A DNA stretch of 25,549 nt from Limnospira platensis (GCF_046480435.1 NZ_PKGC01000118.1), one strand, 5' to 3'; shown: positions 1 to 8,536, numbered from the stretch's first letter. The notes: a model not told the origin generated them from the letters alone. A program made the numbers and translations.

Positions 1-780
1 AAAGGCGATCGCCTCTTGGTAGCGTCCTAGGGCCTTGTAAGCGTTGCCTAAACCGATTAAAGAATTGGCTTCACCCCGTCGGTCGCCGATGTCCCGTGCG
101 ATTTCCAGAGATTGTTGGCAAAAGGCGATCGCCTCTGGGTAGCGTCCTAGGGAATAGTAAGCATTGCCTAAACCGATTAAAGAATTGGCTTCACCCCGTC
201 GGTCGCCGATGTCCCGTTTAATTTCCAGAGATTGTTGGCAAAAGGCGATCGCCTCTGGGTAGCGTCCTAGGGAATAGTAAGCATTGCCTAAACCGATTAA
301 AGAATTGGCTTCACCCCGTCGGTCGCCGATGTCCCGTTTAATTTCCAGAGATTGTTGGCAAAAGGCGATCGCCTCTGGGTAGCGTCCTAGGGAATAGTAA
401 GCATTGCCTAAACCGATTAAAGAATTGGCTTCACCCTGTCGGTCGCCGATGTCCCGTTTAATTTCCAGAGATTGTTGGTGAAAGGCGATCGCCTCTTGGT
501 AGCGTCCTAGGGCCCTGTAAGCAATGCCTAAATTGTTTAAAGAAGCGGCTTCACCCTGTCGGTCGCCGATGTCCCGTGCGATTTCCAGAGATTGTTGGTA
601 AAAGGCGATCGCCTCTGGGTAGCGTCCTAGGGAATAGTAAGCATTGCCTAAATTGTTTAAAGAAGTGGCTTCACCCTGTCGGTCGCCGATGTCCCGTTTA
701 ATTTCCAGAGATTGTTGGTGAAAGGCGATCGCCTCTTGGTAGCGTCCTAGGGAATGGTAAGTGTTGCCTAACGAAGTTAA
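1..780 (-). repeat. 120-bp tandem coding repeat (TPR units)
   Basis: Six full 120-bp units start at 1, 121, 241, 361, 481 and 601, followed by a more diverged one at 721. Each encodes one 40-residue TPR. Units 121-240 and 241-360 look identical, and the others differ at a handful of positions. Every unit carries the HIP1 octamer at the same place, coding for the EAIAF segment. The array continues past the left edge, so its total length is unknown. Such identity implies recent unit duplication or homogenisation. Confidence 0.93.
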
Positions 781-3051
781 ACAGGCCCCATATCGCCAAT
801 CGTCTCGACGGGGCAGATTTTCGACTAATTGCTGGTAGAGTTCTGCAAGGAGTTCATTATTACCCTGTAAACTCAGGAAGTCAGCGACATCACCCCCATT
901 CCGAATGACATCAAACGCCGCCTCATACTCTCCCAACTCACAGCGATGATAAAACACCTCCAAATATTCCCGCACATCCTCCACTGTCTGCCACTCCGCC
1001 CGAGGCTTCATACCACTCATATAAAACTCGATCGCCTGTAAATGCGCCTCCCACAAATCCCCCAAGCGAAACTTGAGATACTCAGCAATAAAAGGGAGGA
1101 ATCGATACCCCTGAGCCTCCGCCAGTAAAAACCCCCGTTTCGCCAACCCCCGCAACTCATTCTGAGCCACCGTCTCCCCAATCATGGCACTGGCCACCGT
1201 CCCATCAAAGGCTTGACGCAACACCACCAACGACAGCAACAGCCGCCGCCATTTCTCCGACAAGCCGTTAAAACTCGCATCCAACACCGCCACCAACTGC
1301 ACTACCTCCTGACGGTGGTATCCCTTTAACCGCGACATCAACAGCCCCACATCCGCAATTCCCAACCCCGCCAACTGACCAATCGTCGCCTCATCCCCCA
1401 ACTCATCATGCAGCAACCCCGCCACCAGTTTCAGCATCAGGGGATGTCCATTCACCTGGTTAACAAACTCCTGCAATTCCGCCTCGGTTCCCCCCACCGC
1501 CAACTCCCGCAACAGTTGCGCCCCCTCCCTCGCTGAGAGTCCCCCTAGGGCTAATTCTGTGGGGTTCTCCTGCACCAACTTAGGCGCAACTTGAGTCGTC
1601 ACCAGAATTTCCGTCTGGTGACAGGCCCCCAGCCACCGCTGCAAAAAGTCTTGATAGGCTTCATCTTGCAATACCGACTCCAAATTATCCAACACCAGCA
1701 AAAAGCGCCGCCGTTGCAGACAATGAACCAAGACATTGGTTAAGCGAGTCTCTGGGATTTGTTCCAACTCCTGGGGGGAGAGTTTGCCCAACTCCTGCAA
1801 TATCCCGCGAGCCACAAGGGAATAACTCGGACGCTGTCCCAAATCCAGCCACAATTTATCCTCAAAATCCGTCCGCTCCCGAAACAACTTCGCCGCCAGG
1901 GTGGATTTGCCCATCCCCGGCAATCCCACAATCACCCCCAGTTTCGTATTCTCATCATCCAGCCAACGGTTAACTTGGCTCAATTCCTCTTCCCGTCCCT
2001 GCCAATTCGTCACCTTGGGCGGGTTGGTATCCAAGCTGAAGGAAATAGCTTGAATCCCCGATGTATCCCGCTCCAAGAACGCCACAACCATCTCGAAGCC
2101 CGTTTCGAGCGTTTCTTGTAACTGTTGATTCTGTTGGCTGAGATTGCCCAATCCTTCCCTGAGCGTTTCCTGCACACTCTGTAATTCCTGTTGCAACTCA
2201 GCCCGCATCTCGTCAATTTTCCCCTGAGTGATGCCCAACTCCTGCAACACCTCCCCAAAGCCAGACTGAATCTGGTTTCCCAACTCCTGGAACCGTTGCG
2301 AATCGGTCTCTAACGCCTCTCGCAGTCGCGTCACCGCCGCTAATTCTGCCTGTAAGTCCTGTATCTGGGTTTGGGAACTGGTGTTGAGCAACTCCTCCAA
2401 AATCCCCTGCATTTCCCCCAGCAGGGAGAGCGTCAAGCCAGCGAAAGCCCGTCCCCCTTCTTCAAAATCCCCTTTCAACACTTCCCGCAAGGCGAAAGCA
2501 AACTTCTCTCGCAACTGGGTCGCCACTTCCTGCACGACATTTTCGGGCAATTCCACCTTAGCCCCCGGACAGAGCCAATGTTTCAGTAATATCTGCCAAT
2601 CCTCTGCGGTCAAGACCGTTTGAGCGACATACTCCCGCGTACCCCCTCGAAATAGCTCTGTAAGCTCCGTTTCTTGGATTGGGTTAAAATTAACCTTTTT
2701 CCCCTTTTTTAAGGCTTCCGCGACTTCTTGCCAGGCTTTGAGGGTATATTTAGCCAGGGCTGCTAGTTTTTTAGTGGAGTGGGGATAGGTTCCGGCTTCG
2801 GCGATGCTTTTGATAATCAGGGAGATAGCCAACCCGGTCGCCTGGGTTAAATCATGGTTGCCTAATTTGTCTTGACTCCCTTTCAGGCGAACAGCAATAT
2901 GCTTGAGGTGTTGGGGAACCATATCATTGGCGACAATGCCCCCAGCCACGGAGGTGGCGATCGCTCCTAGGGAGCCACCGCACACCGTCCCACCCACCAA
3001 TACGGCAGTCGCGATCAATAATCGATGCTGAGGCTTAGTGAGAATATCCAC
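1..3051 (-). CDS. STAND-type NB-ARC ATPase with C-terminal TPR repeats (3' end beyond window)
   Basis: One open minus-strand frame runs from a GTG at 3051 off the left edge, giving 1017 codons with no stop (I read it codon by codon over most of its length). Residues 11-41 are hydrophobic and Gly-rich, with Gly at 21, 25, 29 and 37, as in a glycine-zipper membrane segment. About 218-317 is Gln/Glu/Leu-rich coiled coil. The NTPase core has Walker A GLPGMGKST (376-384), Walker B FLLVLD ending at Asp455, and NGHPL near 534-538 corresponding to the GLPL motif of NB-ARC proteins. From about residue 758 come 40-residue TPRs (consensus LGNAYYSLGRYPEAIAF). STAND ATPases are known as ligand-triggered oligomerising switches in signalling, cell death and defence; the TPRs would be the sensor. 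The trigger and effector role here are inference. GTG is chosen because an in-frame stop lies 3 codons upstream (3058-3060) and the first in-frame ATG falls after the hydrophobic segment. Confidence 0.88.
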   Translation of the reverse strand, partial: MDILTKPQHRLLIATAVLVGGTVCGGSLGAIATSVAGGIVANDMVPQHLKHIAVRLKGSQDKLGNHDLTQATGLAISLIIKSIAEAGTYPHSTKKLAALAKYTLKAWQEVAEALKKGKKVNFNPIQETELTELFRGGTREYVAQTVLTAEDWQILLKHWLCPGAKVELPENVVQEVATQLREKFAFALREVLKGDFEEGGRAFAGLTLSLLGEMQGILEELLNTSSQTQIQDLQAELAAVTRLREALETDSQRFQELGNQIQSGFGEVLQELGITQGKIDEMRAELQQELQSVQETLREGLGNLSQQNQQLQETLETGFEMVVAFLERDTSGIQAISFSLDTNPPKVTNWQGREEELSQVNRWLDDENTKLGVIVGLPGMGKSTLAAKLFRERTDFEDKLWLDLGQRPSYSLVARGILQELGKLSPQELEQIPETRLTNVLVHCLQRRRFLLVLDNLESVLQDEAYQDFLQRWLGACHQTEILVTTQVAPKLVQENPTELALGGLSAREGAQLLRELAVGGTEAELQEFVNQVNGHPLMLKLVAGLLHDELGDEATIGQLAGLGIADVGLLMSRLKGYHRQEVVQLVAVLDASFNGLSEKWRRLLLSLVVLRQAFDGTVASAMIGETVAQNELRGLAKRGFLLAEAQGYRFLPFIAEYLKFRLGDLWEAHLQAIEFYMSGMKPRAEWQTVEDVREYLEVFYHRCELGEYEAAFDVIRNGGDVADFLSLQGNNELLAELYQQLVENLPRRDDWRYGACLTSLGNTYHSLGRYQEAIAFHQQSLEIKRDIGDRQGEATSLNNLGNAYYSLGRYPEAIAFYQQSLEIARDIGDRQGEAASLNNLGIAYRALGRYQEAIAFHQQSLEIKRDIGDRQGEANSLIGLGNAYYSLGRYPEAIAFCQQSLEIKRDIGDRRGEANSLIGLGNAYYSLGRYPEAIAFCQQSLEIKRDIGDRRGEANSLIGLGNAYYSLGRYPEAIAFCQQSLEIARDIGDRRGEANSLIGLGNAYKALGRYQEAIAF

Positions 3052-3096
3052 TGCTCTCTACTGGTCAATGGCGGGTTTTCGGGGGGATTCTCACTG

Positions 3097-3102
3097 ATTA
3101 TA
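3097..3102 (-). promoter_or_regulatory. Candidate -10 box of the STAND-TPR gene
   Basis: The minus strand reads TATAAT about 46 bp upstream of the GTG at 3051, which would give a leader of about 40 nt. I see no good -35 hexamer at the usual distance, so this rests on the -10 match alone. The 141-bp gap to the ctpA stop otherwise contains one HIP1 site and no convincing terminator. Confidence 0.3.
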
Positions 3103-3192
3103 CACTATAAATCACAGTTGGGGACTCAACGGCGATCGCATCCAAACTATCAGCCCTTTTGTGAGAATTTACCTCTCCCAGAGCCAGAGGGT

Positions 3193-4446
3193 TTACATTA
3201 TTTGCCCTCTCAATAAATCAACGGCTTCTTGATATTGGGGGTCGGCTTCGGTGGCTAATTGCGATCGCATTAAATTAGGACTTTTCACAATGCGATCGGG
3301 CATAATTCCCTGTTGGTTAATATCAGTATGGTTAGGGGTTTCATAATGAGCCACTGTCACCGCCAACCCCGCACCATCAGACAAATCAAACAGGGATTGA
3401 ATTAAGCCTTTCCCAAAGGTTTTTTCACCCACCAATAAAGCCCGGTGGTTATCCTGAAGCGCACCCGCCAGAATTTCGCTGGCGCTGGCTGTACCACCAT
3501 TAACTAATACCACTAACGGCGCATCAGTTAAAGCCGATCGCGTTGAATCAAAACCTCCTAAAGACCCTCGCCTATCTACAGTATAAACTATCGCCCCTTG
3601 ATTTAACCACAACCGAGCAATTTCTACCCCCGACTGTAGCAGTCCACCCGGGTTATTTCGCAAATCCAAAATAAAACCCTGAGCCCCAGCATTGATTAGG
3701 TTATTAATCCCATTAGTCACCTCACTGGTCGCATTGGCGCTAAACTGTCGCAAGCGCAGATAACCAAAAGCTAAATTATCCTCCGTTTTTCTCAGTTCGT
3801 AAACCACCGGATTTAGTGTAATGTGGTCTCGTAATAATTTGAAATCCTTAGTTGACTGATTTTCCGCAGATTTTACAGTTAAAACTACCTGAGTTCCGGG
3901 GTTGCCTCGCATCTTCGCCGCCGCCTCATCCAAGGTCATCTTATCAGTCGAAAAACCATCAATTTTCAGAATGCGATCGCGCGGCTTAATTCCCGCATCA
4001 TCAGCCGGAGAACCATCAAGGGGAGTCACCACCACCAGCGCCCCCGTCTCAGCCTCCTTAGCAATTTGTAACCCCACTCCCGTCAATTCTCCAGAGGTAC
4101 TAACTCGCAGACTCCGATATTGTTCCGGTCTCAACAACCTGGTAAACGGATCATCAAGACTCGCCAACATTTCCTCAATAGCCAGATAAGTTTCCTCCCG
4201 ATTTCTGAGAGGTTTCTTAATTTGTTTTTCCCGCAATAACCACCAATTTTGATGATTAAAACTCTCATCAACATAGGCGCGGTTCACAATACCCCAACTC
4301 TCGCTCAGAAGTTTCTGTTCATCCGTCAGCGCCCAAGCCGGTTGCACAACTACTCCCCAAACTAGGATAATCGGTAGCAAGGCGGCGAGGACACAAGAAA
4401 CCAATCGTCTCGGCATAATAGCAAATTTTATGTTCTTTTCCAACAT
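3193..4446 (-). CDS. ctpA: Carboxyl-terminal processing protease, S41 family (CtpA-like)
   Basis: This is a 417-residue serine protease of the CtpA/Prc family. In cyanobacteria and plastids CtpA removes the C-terminal extension of the photosystem II D1 precursor in the thylakoid lumen. A signal peptide is evident (basic MPRR, hydrophobic 15-35, AWA then LTDEQ near 39). A PDZ-like region spans about 115-195, with GVGLQIAKEAETGALVV and SPADDAGIKPRDRILKIDG. The catalytic pair fits the family spacing: Ser321 in TASASEIL and Lys346 in KTFGKG, 25 residues apart as in E. coli Prc. NNPGGLL (264-270) is also a family motif. Cyanobacteria usually carry ctpA, ctpB and ctpC; length and the N-terminal DEQKLLSESW segment favour ctpA, but the paralogue assignment is less certain than the family. 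It is divergent from the 4546 gene across 99 bp. Confidence 0.93.
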   Translation of the reverse strand: MLEKNIKFAIMPRRLVSCVLAALLPIILVWGVVVQPAWALTDEQKLLSESWGIVNRAYVDESFNHQNWWLLREKQIKKPLRNREETYLAIEEMLASLDDPFTRLLRPEQYRSLRVSTSGELTGVGLQIAKEAETGALVVVTPLDGSPADDAGIKPRDRILKIDGFSTDKMTLDEAAAKMRGNPGTQVVLTVKSAENQSTKDFKLLRDHITLNPVVYELRKTEDNLAFGYLRLRQFSANATSEVTNGINNLINAGAQGFILDLRNNPGGLLQSGVEIARLWLNQGAIVYTVDRRGSLGGFDSTRSALTDAPLVVLVNGGTASASEILAGALQDNHRALLVGEKTFGKGLIQSLFDLSDGAGLAVTVAHYETPNHTDINQQGIMPDRIVKSPNLMRSQLATEADPQYQEAVDLLRGQIM

Positions 4447-4508
4447 TGATGATGAGATGTTATCAATTTTAGCAAATCTAAATGATCCGAAACTCCGCCA
4501 TATATGGC

Positions 4509-4514
4509 TATAAT
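4509..4514 (+). promoter_or_regulatory. Candidate -10 box in the ctpA / SPOR-like divergent region
   Basis: A perfect TATAAT lies 31 bp upstream of the ATG at 4546 on the plus strand, in the 99-bp region shared with the divergent ctpA gene. No clear -35 hexamer precedes it. It would place transcription start close to the C tract at 4537-4545. Confidence 0.4.
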
Positions 4515-4536
4515 TGTTTCAGGCTTGGTAGGCTAA

Positions 4537-4545
4537 CCCCCCCCC
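4537..4545 (+). repeat. Poly-C tract (C9) abutting a start codon
   Basis: Nine consecutive C residues end directly at the ATG at 4546, where a Shine-Dalgarno sequence would normally be. There is no purine-rich ribosome binding site in the 20 bases upstream. Confidence 0.9.
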
Positions 4546-5538
4546 ATGGAGGAACTGACATTGACTGTAACTTCTCTTGAAAACCAAAACAAGTCCCCGA
4601 TCCAGTTTACCTTTCGATGGGCGGGGAATGGGCGATGGCTATCACTATTGCTCCTGGGAGGATACTTAACCTTAACATCCCCACTCGCCCAAGCACAACA
4701 GCAACGCTACGGGGTCTATGTCTCAGGGGATAATCCCCTCCTGCTGGAAATAGTCCAACAGGTACAACCAGGAGCCATAATCAAAAGATATGGCGATCGC
4801 ATTGTAATTGATGCCGGCATTTATTTCAATCAGACCCAAGCCCAACAACTCGTATCAAGTCTCAGACAAAGGGGAGTTCAAGCCCAAATTACCGATTTCC
4901 GCAATACTCCCGAATTTCAGAACTCCATAAATGTCAGCCCCCTGGTAGTTCCCCCACAACGAGGGTCAACCCCACCCATTCAAACCAATATTAGACTAAA
5001 TACTATTCGCCCCACCACTGACCTAGGACTTTATCAAGTCTATATCAGACCTGGTGCAGCATCCCTAGACCAAGTGCGACAGGTATCCCCCAATGCACAA
5101 ATTGTTCAATATCAGGGTGTCCCCGTAATTCAAGCCGGTAGTTTTGTCAACTTGTCCAACGCTGAACAACTCCTCAGTCAACTAATTCTCAGACGCATTC
5201 GAGGAGAAGTCGTCGCCTCTCGCGGACAATTGGAAATTTTACTCGGTTTACCCACTCAGACCCCTACTCCTATTCCCGCAGCGTCAGGTATTAACCTGGG
5301 ACTAAGTGATACTGATGGCTATTTTGTATTAATTCCCACACCAGCCGCAGAACTATCTAGGACCGCTGAAAATGCCATCGCTTTAGGTGTACCTCAAAAC
5401 AGCATTATCATTCGTGACCACTTCGCTGACCCCTTGGTAGCCGTTGGACCTTTTGCTGATTTGGGACTCGCCCAAGAATGGGAAAATTATCTCACAGATT
5501 CGGGAATTGGCTCCGCTCAAATATATTTTGGCAGATAG
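4546..5538 (+). CDS. Secreted protein with three SPOR-like segments, function unknown
   Basis: The 330-residue protein has a signal peptide: a polar N-region to about residue 32, hydrophobic LSLLLLGGYLTLTS (33-46), and a likely cut after AQA near 51. I see three related segments of about 65 residues, at roughly 55-118, 162-225 and 258-329. Each starts with an aromatic-rich strand (YGVYV, LYQVYI, GYFVLI), has a central I-x-AG or VGPF-type turn, then an A-Q/E-x-L helix. That order resembles SPOR domains, which bind denuded peptidoglycan, but the match is by eye and weak. Low-complexity Pro/Thr linkers separate them. The gene sits 26 bp upstream of nnr and is probably cotranscribed with it. The start is uncertain because no ribosome binding site is visible; a TTG at 4560 is in frame. 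Confidence 0.75.
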   Translation: MEELTLTVTSLENQNKSPIQFTFRWAGNGRWLSLLLLGGYLTLTSPLAQAQQQRYGVYVSGDNPLLLEIVQQVQPGAIIKRYGDRIVIDAGIYFNQTQAQQLVSSLRQRGVQAQITDFRNTPEFQNSINVSPLVVPPQRGSTPPIQTNIRLNTIRPTTDLGLYQVYIRPGAASLDQVRQVSPNAQIVQYQGVPVIQAGSFVNLSNAEQLLSQLILRRIRGEVVASRGQLEILLGLPTQTPTPIPAASGINLGLSDTDGYFVLIPTPAAELSRTAENAIALGVPQNSIIIRDHFADPLVAVGPFADLGLAQEWENYLTDSGIGSAQIYFGR

Positions 5539-5564
5539 TCCCATTACTGTTACCATGATTAACA

Positions 5565-7175
5565 ATGGCAGGCACTCCTAATCATTTTCAACTTATCCAA
5601 CAGTTCGCTGTGACCGCAGCCCAAATGCAAGCCATAGAAACTCGCATTTTTGACGCGGGAATGCCTGTGGCAGCTTTAATGGAAAAGGTCGCCCTCAATA
5701 TTACCCGCCGCCTATTGTCGATTTTACACTCTGAGCATACCAGCACACCAATCAAGTTAATTGGGGTTTTGGTGGGACCGGGGCATAATGGGGGTGATGC
5801 TTTGGTGGTGGCGCGGGAATTATACTATCGCGGTTATGGGGTTCTGTTATATTCTCCCTTCAGCCAACACAAGCCACTCACCGCCGATCATCTTCGATAT
5901 GCTGCTAGTCTCGGTATTCAAACTGTAGAGGCGATCGCCCAATTAGCACATTGTGATCTAATTATCGATGGGATGTTTGGCTTTGGCTTAGAACGTCCTA
6001 TCCAGGGGGATATAGCACAAATAGTCGAAACTGTCAATAGTTGGCATCAGCCCGTTTTTAGCATTGATATCCCATCAGGTATCCATACTGACACAGGATT
6101 AGTCCTCGGAAAAGCTATTAAGGCAACAAAAACTTTCTGTTTGGGGTTATGGAAATTAGCCTTTTTGCAGGAACAAGCCCTACCATGGTTGGGAACTTCC
6201 GAGTTAATTGATTTTGATATCCCTTTAACTGATATTCATGCCGTCCTGGGGGTGTCTCCCCCACTACAGCGACTAACTCCCCAATGGGCGATATCTCATT
6301 TACCTATCCCCCTCCCCCAAAATACCCATAAATATAAACAGGGTCATTTATTAATTATTGCCGGTTCCCGTCGTTATACCGGGGCGGCGCTATTGTCAGG
6401 CTTGGGGGCGCGAGCTAGTGGGGTGGGAATGCTATCAATAGCTGTCCCGGAGTCTATCAAGCCTCTGTTGAGTTTTCAACTACCCGAAGCCTTGATTATC
6501 GGTTGTCCAGAAACCGAGCTGGGTGCGATCGCCTCTATTGCTGATCATATAAACTTGGATAGTTATGATGCGATCGCCTGTGGTCCAGGTTTAACCCCTG
6601 AGAATGTCTCCCTCATTGAGACAGTATTAAATAGCCATAGACCCCTAGTCCTAGACGCTGATGGCCTGAACCTGTTAGCCCAACTAGACCCCGTGACTAC
6701 CCTATCTAACCGTCAGGCTGCCACCATTCTCACCCCCCACCTAGGAGAGTTTAAACGCCTGTTTCCTCAACTAAATGATAAATCACATAGCTCTATGGAA
6801 GGGAGTAGGGCAGCAGCCCGTTTAACTGGCGCTGTGGTCATTTTAAAGGGTGCGAGAACCTGCATTGCTACTCCCCAGTCAGTAATCATTAACCCAGAAA
6901 GTAGCCCCGCCCTAGCCCGTGGGGGCAGTGGCGACGTTCTCACTGGTTTGTTAGGGGGCTTACTCGCTACCCAGTCTCGACAGTCACAGCCCCCAGAATT
7001 AAGCGCTCAAGTCGCTGTTTGGTGGCACTCAGTCGCTGGTATAGTGGCAGCAGGCGATCGTACTGAATTGGGAGTCGATGCTTTTACCTTAACTAAGTAT
7101 CTCAACTTAAAGCAGTTGTTAACACATTTCCCCCAGTTCACTCCTAATAGCAATGTACCTATATACAACAACTAA
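5565..7175 (+). CDS. nnr: Bifunctional NAD(P)H-hydrate epimerase / ADP-dependent dehydratase
   Basis: This 536-residue metabolite-repair enzyme restores damaged NAD(P)H: the N-terminal half epimerises NAD(P)H hydrates and the C-terminal half dehydrates the S form using ADP. The YjeF_N domain covers about 12-230, with VGPGHNGGDALVVARELYYR (70-89), DLIIDGMFGFGLERP and SIDIPSGIHTDTG. The ribokinase-like CARKD domain starts near 252 (HKYKQGHLLIIAGSRRYTGA), followed by CGPGLTPE, VLDADGLNLL, TPHLGEF and the signature GGSGDVLTG (453-461), with Asp457 as presumed catalytic residue. Length matches the usual fused form (about 500-540). It follows the SPOR-like gene by 26 bp on the same strand. An ATG at 5555 is in another frame and is not the start. 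Confidence 0.95.
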   Translation: MAGTPNHFQLIQQFAVTAAQMQAIETRIFDAGMPVAALMEKVALNITRRLLSILHSEHTSTPIKLIGVLVGPGHNGGDALVVARELYYRGYGVLLYSPFSQHKPLTADHLRYAASLGIQTVEAIAQLAHCDLIIDGMFGFGLERPIQGDIAQIVETVNSWHQPVFSIDIPSGIHTDTGLVLGKAIKATKTFCLGLWKLAFLQEQALPWLGTSELIDFDIPLTDIHAVLGVSPPLQRLTPQWAISHLPIPLPQNTHKYKQGHLLIIAGSRRYTGAALLSGLGARASGVGMLSIAVPESIKPLLSFQLPEALIIGCPETELGAIASIADHINLDSYDAIACGPGLTPENVSLIETVLNSHRPLVLDADGLNLLAQLDPVTTLSNRQAATILTPHLGEFKRLFPQLNDKSHSSMEGSRAAARLTGAVVILKGARTCIATPQSVIINPESSPALARGGSGDVLTGLLGGLLATQSRQSQPPELSAQVAVWWHSVAGIVAAGDRTELGVDAFTLTKYLNLKQLLTHFPQFTPNSNVPIYNN

Positions 7176-7282
7176 CAGCTTAATTATGGTTTACCTTTCC
7201 TACTCCCTATCCTTCCCTGCCTAGATACAGCTATATCATTAATTCCTTAACTTAAACTTAGCCAAATACCCGGTAACTAATC

Positions 7283-8041
7283 ATGAAAATTATCATACAA
7301 CAGAACACCGTCTTAAAACAGAAACCTGTCGCATCCAATGAACTCAACTCCGCTGATAAAATCTCTATCTATGCTGGCAACCAATACGAAATTACCGACT
7401 ATAAATCAGCCGGATATGGACACTTAGAAATTAAATTTAGACCACCCTATCCCGGACAACGGGAAACCTGGTATATATTCGCCCCTCACATTCAACTTAT
7501 AGATGATAAAATAGGCAGCATTAATCAGCCCGTAAACATTAACACTCCCGTAGATACCAATAGCCCGGTCAGCAGTCCCAAACCCGCAGCTACCGTTTCC
7601 AGTAGTTGGAAATGGCCGATGCGCGGCACTAGCATGGGACCTAGAACTGAGTTTGGTTATGCAAGGGGGAGACTTCATGCTGGCGTTGATATTGGCGGAT
7701 ATACTCCTGATGAATGTTATGCTGCTAGTAATGGGGTTGTGGAGTATGTTAAAAATAATACCAGCGGCGCAGATGGTCGGTCTATTCATATTCGCCGCCC
7801 TGACGGTTGGGAACATCGATATTTGCATTTGCGGTCAATTAGAGTCAGGGTAAATGATCACGTTTCCCAAGGACAATTAATCGGAATTAGAGGCGGTTCT
7901 GGTTTTGGCTACGAAGGGCGAGAAATTGATGGCGGCGGCTATTCTATCCATCTCCATTTTGAAATTCGCCGACCTGACGGGACTCCCGTAGACCCCCGCC
8001 TATTTCTTCCTAATGATGGTAGTGTCCCTATTGTCGGATAA
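7283..8041 (+). CDS. M23 family metallopeptidase with N-terminal SH3-like region
   Basis: The C-terminal half (about 110-245) is a LytM-type zinc endopeptidase domain that in known relatives cuts peptide cross-bridges of peptidoglycan. Metal and catalytic residues are present: His132 and Asp136 in HAGVDIGG, His182 in RYLHLRS, and His223/His225 in IHLHFEIRRPDG. Residues 1-75 look like a small beta-rich SH3-like domain (FRPPYPGQRETWYIFAP), joined by a Pro/Ser/Asn linker (80-108). No signal peptide or membrane segment is visible: the first residues are MKIIIQQNTVLKQKPV. That is unusual for this family and leaves its location open. The gene stands 107 bp after nnr and is convergent with the Nudix gene. 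Confidence 0.9.
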   Translation: MKIIIQQNTVLKQKPVASNELNSADKISIYAGNQYEITDYKSAGYGHLEIKFRPPYPGQRETWYIFAPHIQLIDDKIGSINQPVNINTPVDTNSPVSSPKPAATVSSSWKWPMRGTSMGPRTEFGYARGRLHAGVDIGGYTPDECYAASNGVVEYVKNNTSGADGRSIHIRRPDGWEHRYLHLRSIRVRVNDHVSQGQLIGIRGGSGFGYEGREIDGGGYSIHLHFEIRRPDGTPVDPRLFLPNDGSVPIVG

Positions 8042-8057
8042 TCGACAAGTGGCGGCG

Positions 8058-8074
8058 GGCGATCGCAAATCGCC
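8058..8074. terminator. Short hairpin between convergent genes
   Basis: GGCGAT and ATCGCC form 6-bp arms around a 5-base loop (CGCAA), 17 bp after the M23 stop and 34 bp from the Nudix stop. It overlaps a HIP1 octamer and lacks a T-run on either side, so a terminator role is weak. Confidence 0.2.
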
Positions 8075-8107
8075 ATATTTCCTGGGAATTGGAAATTTAC
8101 CCCGTGC

Positions 8108-8536
8108 CTATGCCTGAAGAAAATCTAGTAAAATTAGGCGGTGAGGTTCGCCGATCGCTTTCAACATTCCCGCTTGTTTAGAATAGGCTTGTCCGGCTAT
8201 AATATCACCACGGCTTACCAGTTCCATATCCCACCCCTCCCCTAAAATCAGTTGCTCAAGACCTACTTCTAGGGGTCCGTGAAATACATGGCGCACTACC
8301 TCTTCTGTCCCATAAGTGCCAAACTCATATAGGCAGGTCGGGACATAGCCAATTTCTTCGAGTAATTCCCTTTTCATGGTTTCTAGGGGGGTTTCCATGG
8401 GTTCTATATGACCCCCAAACATCCCCCAAACCCCAGGATAAACTATGGTGGGGATATCGTCCCTTAGCTGTAGGAGAATTTTGTCGGACTGGTACAAAAT
8501 GGCGATCGCTACTTCTCGAGCCGGTTTTGACATCAT
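8108..8536 (-). CDS. Nudix hydrolase
   Basis: The 142-residue protein carries a complete Nudix box from Gly42 to Tyr64, with Glu48, Arg56-Glu57 and Glu60-Glu61 in the GX5EX7REUXEEXGU pattern. Members hydrolyse nucleoside diphosphates linked to another group, using Mg2+ held by the box glutamates. The substrate cannot be read from the sequence. The length is typical of a single-domain enzyme. It lies 27 bp downstream of the short-chain dehydrogenase and is likely cotranscribed with it. Two adjacent ATG codons (8536 and 8533) could serve as start. Confidence 0.92.
   Translation of the reverse strand: MMSKPAREVAIAILYQSDKILLQLRDDIPTIVYPGVWGMFGGHIEPMETPLETMKRELLEEIGYVPTCLYEFGTYGTEEVVRHVFHGPLEVGLEQLILGEGWDMELVSRGDIIAGQAYSKQAGMLKAIGEPHRLILLDFLQA

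Noticed and set aside
1759..2121. Plus-strand 120-residue frame
   Set aside because: It lies opposite the NB-ARC domain of the STAND gene, which has intact Walker motifs, and its product has no recognisable feature.
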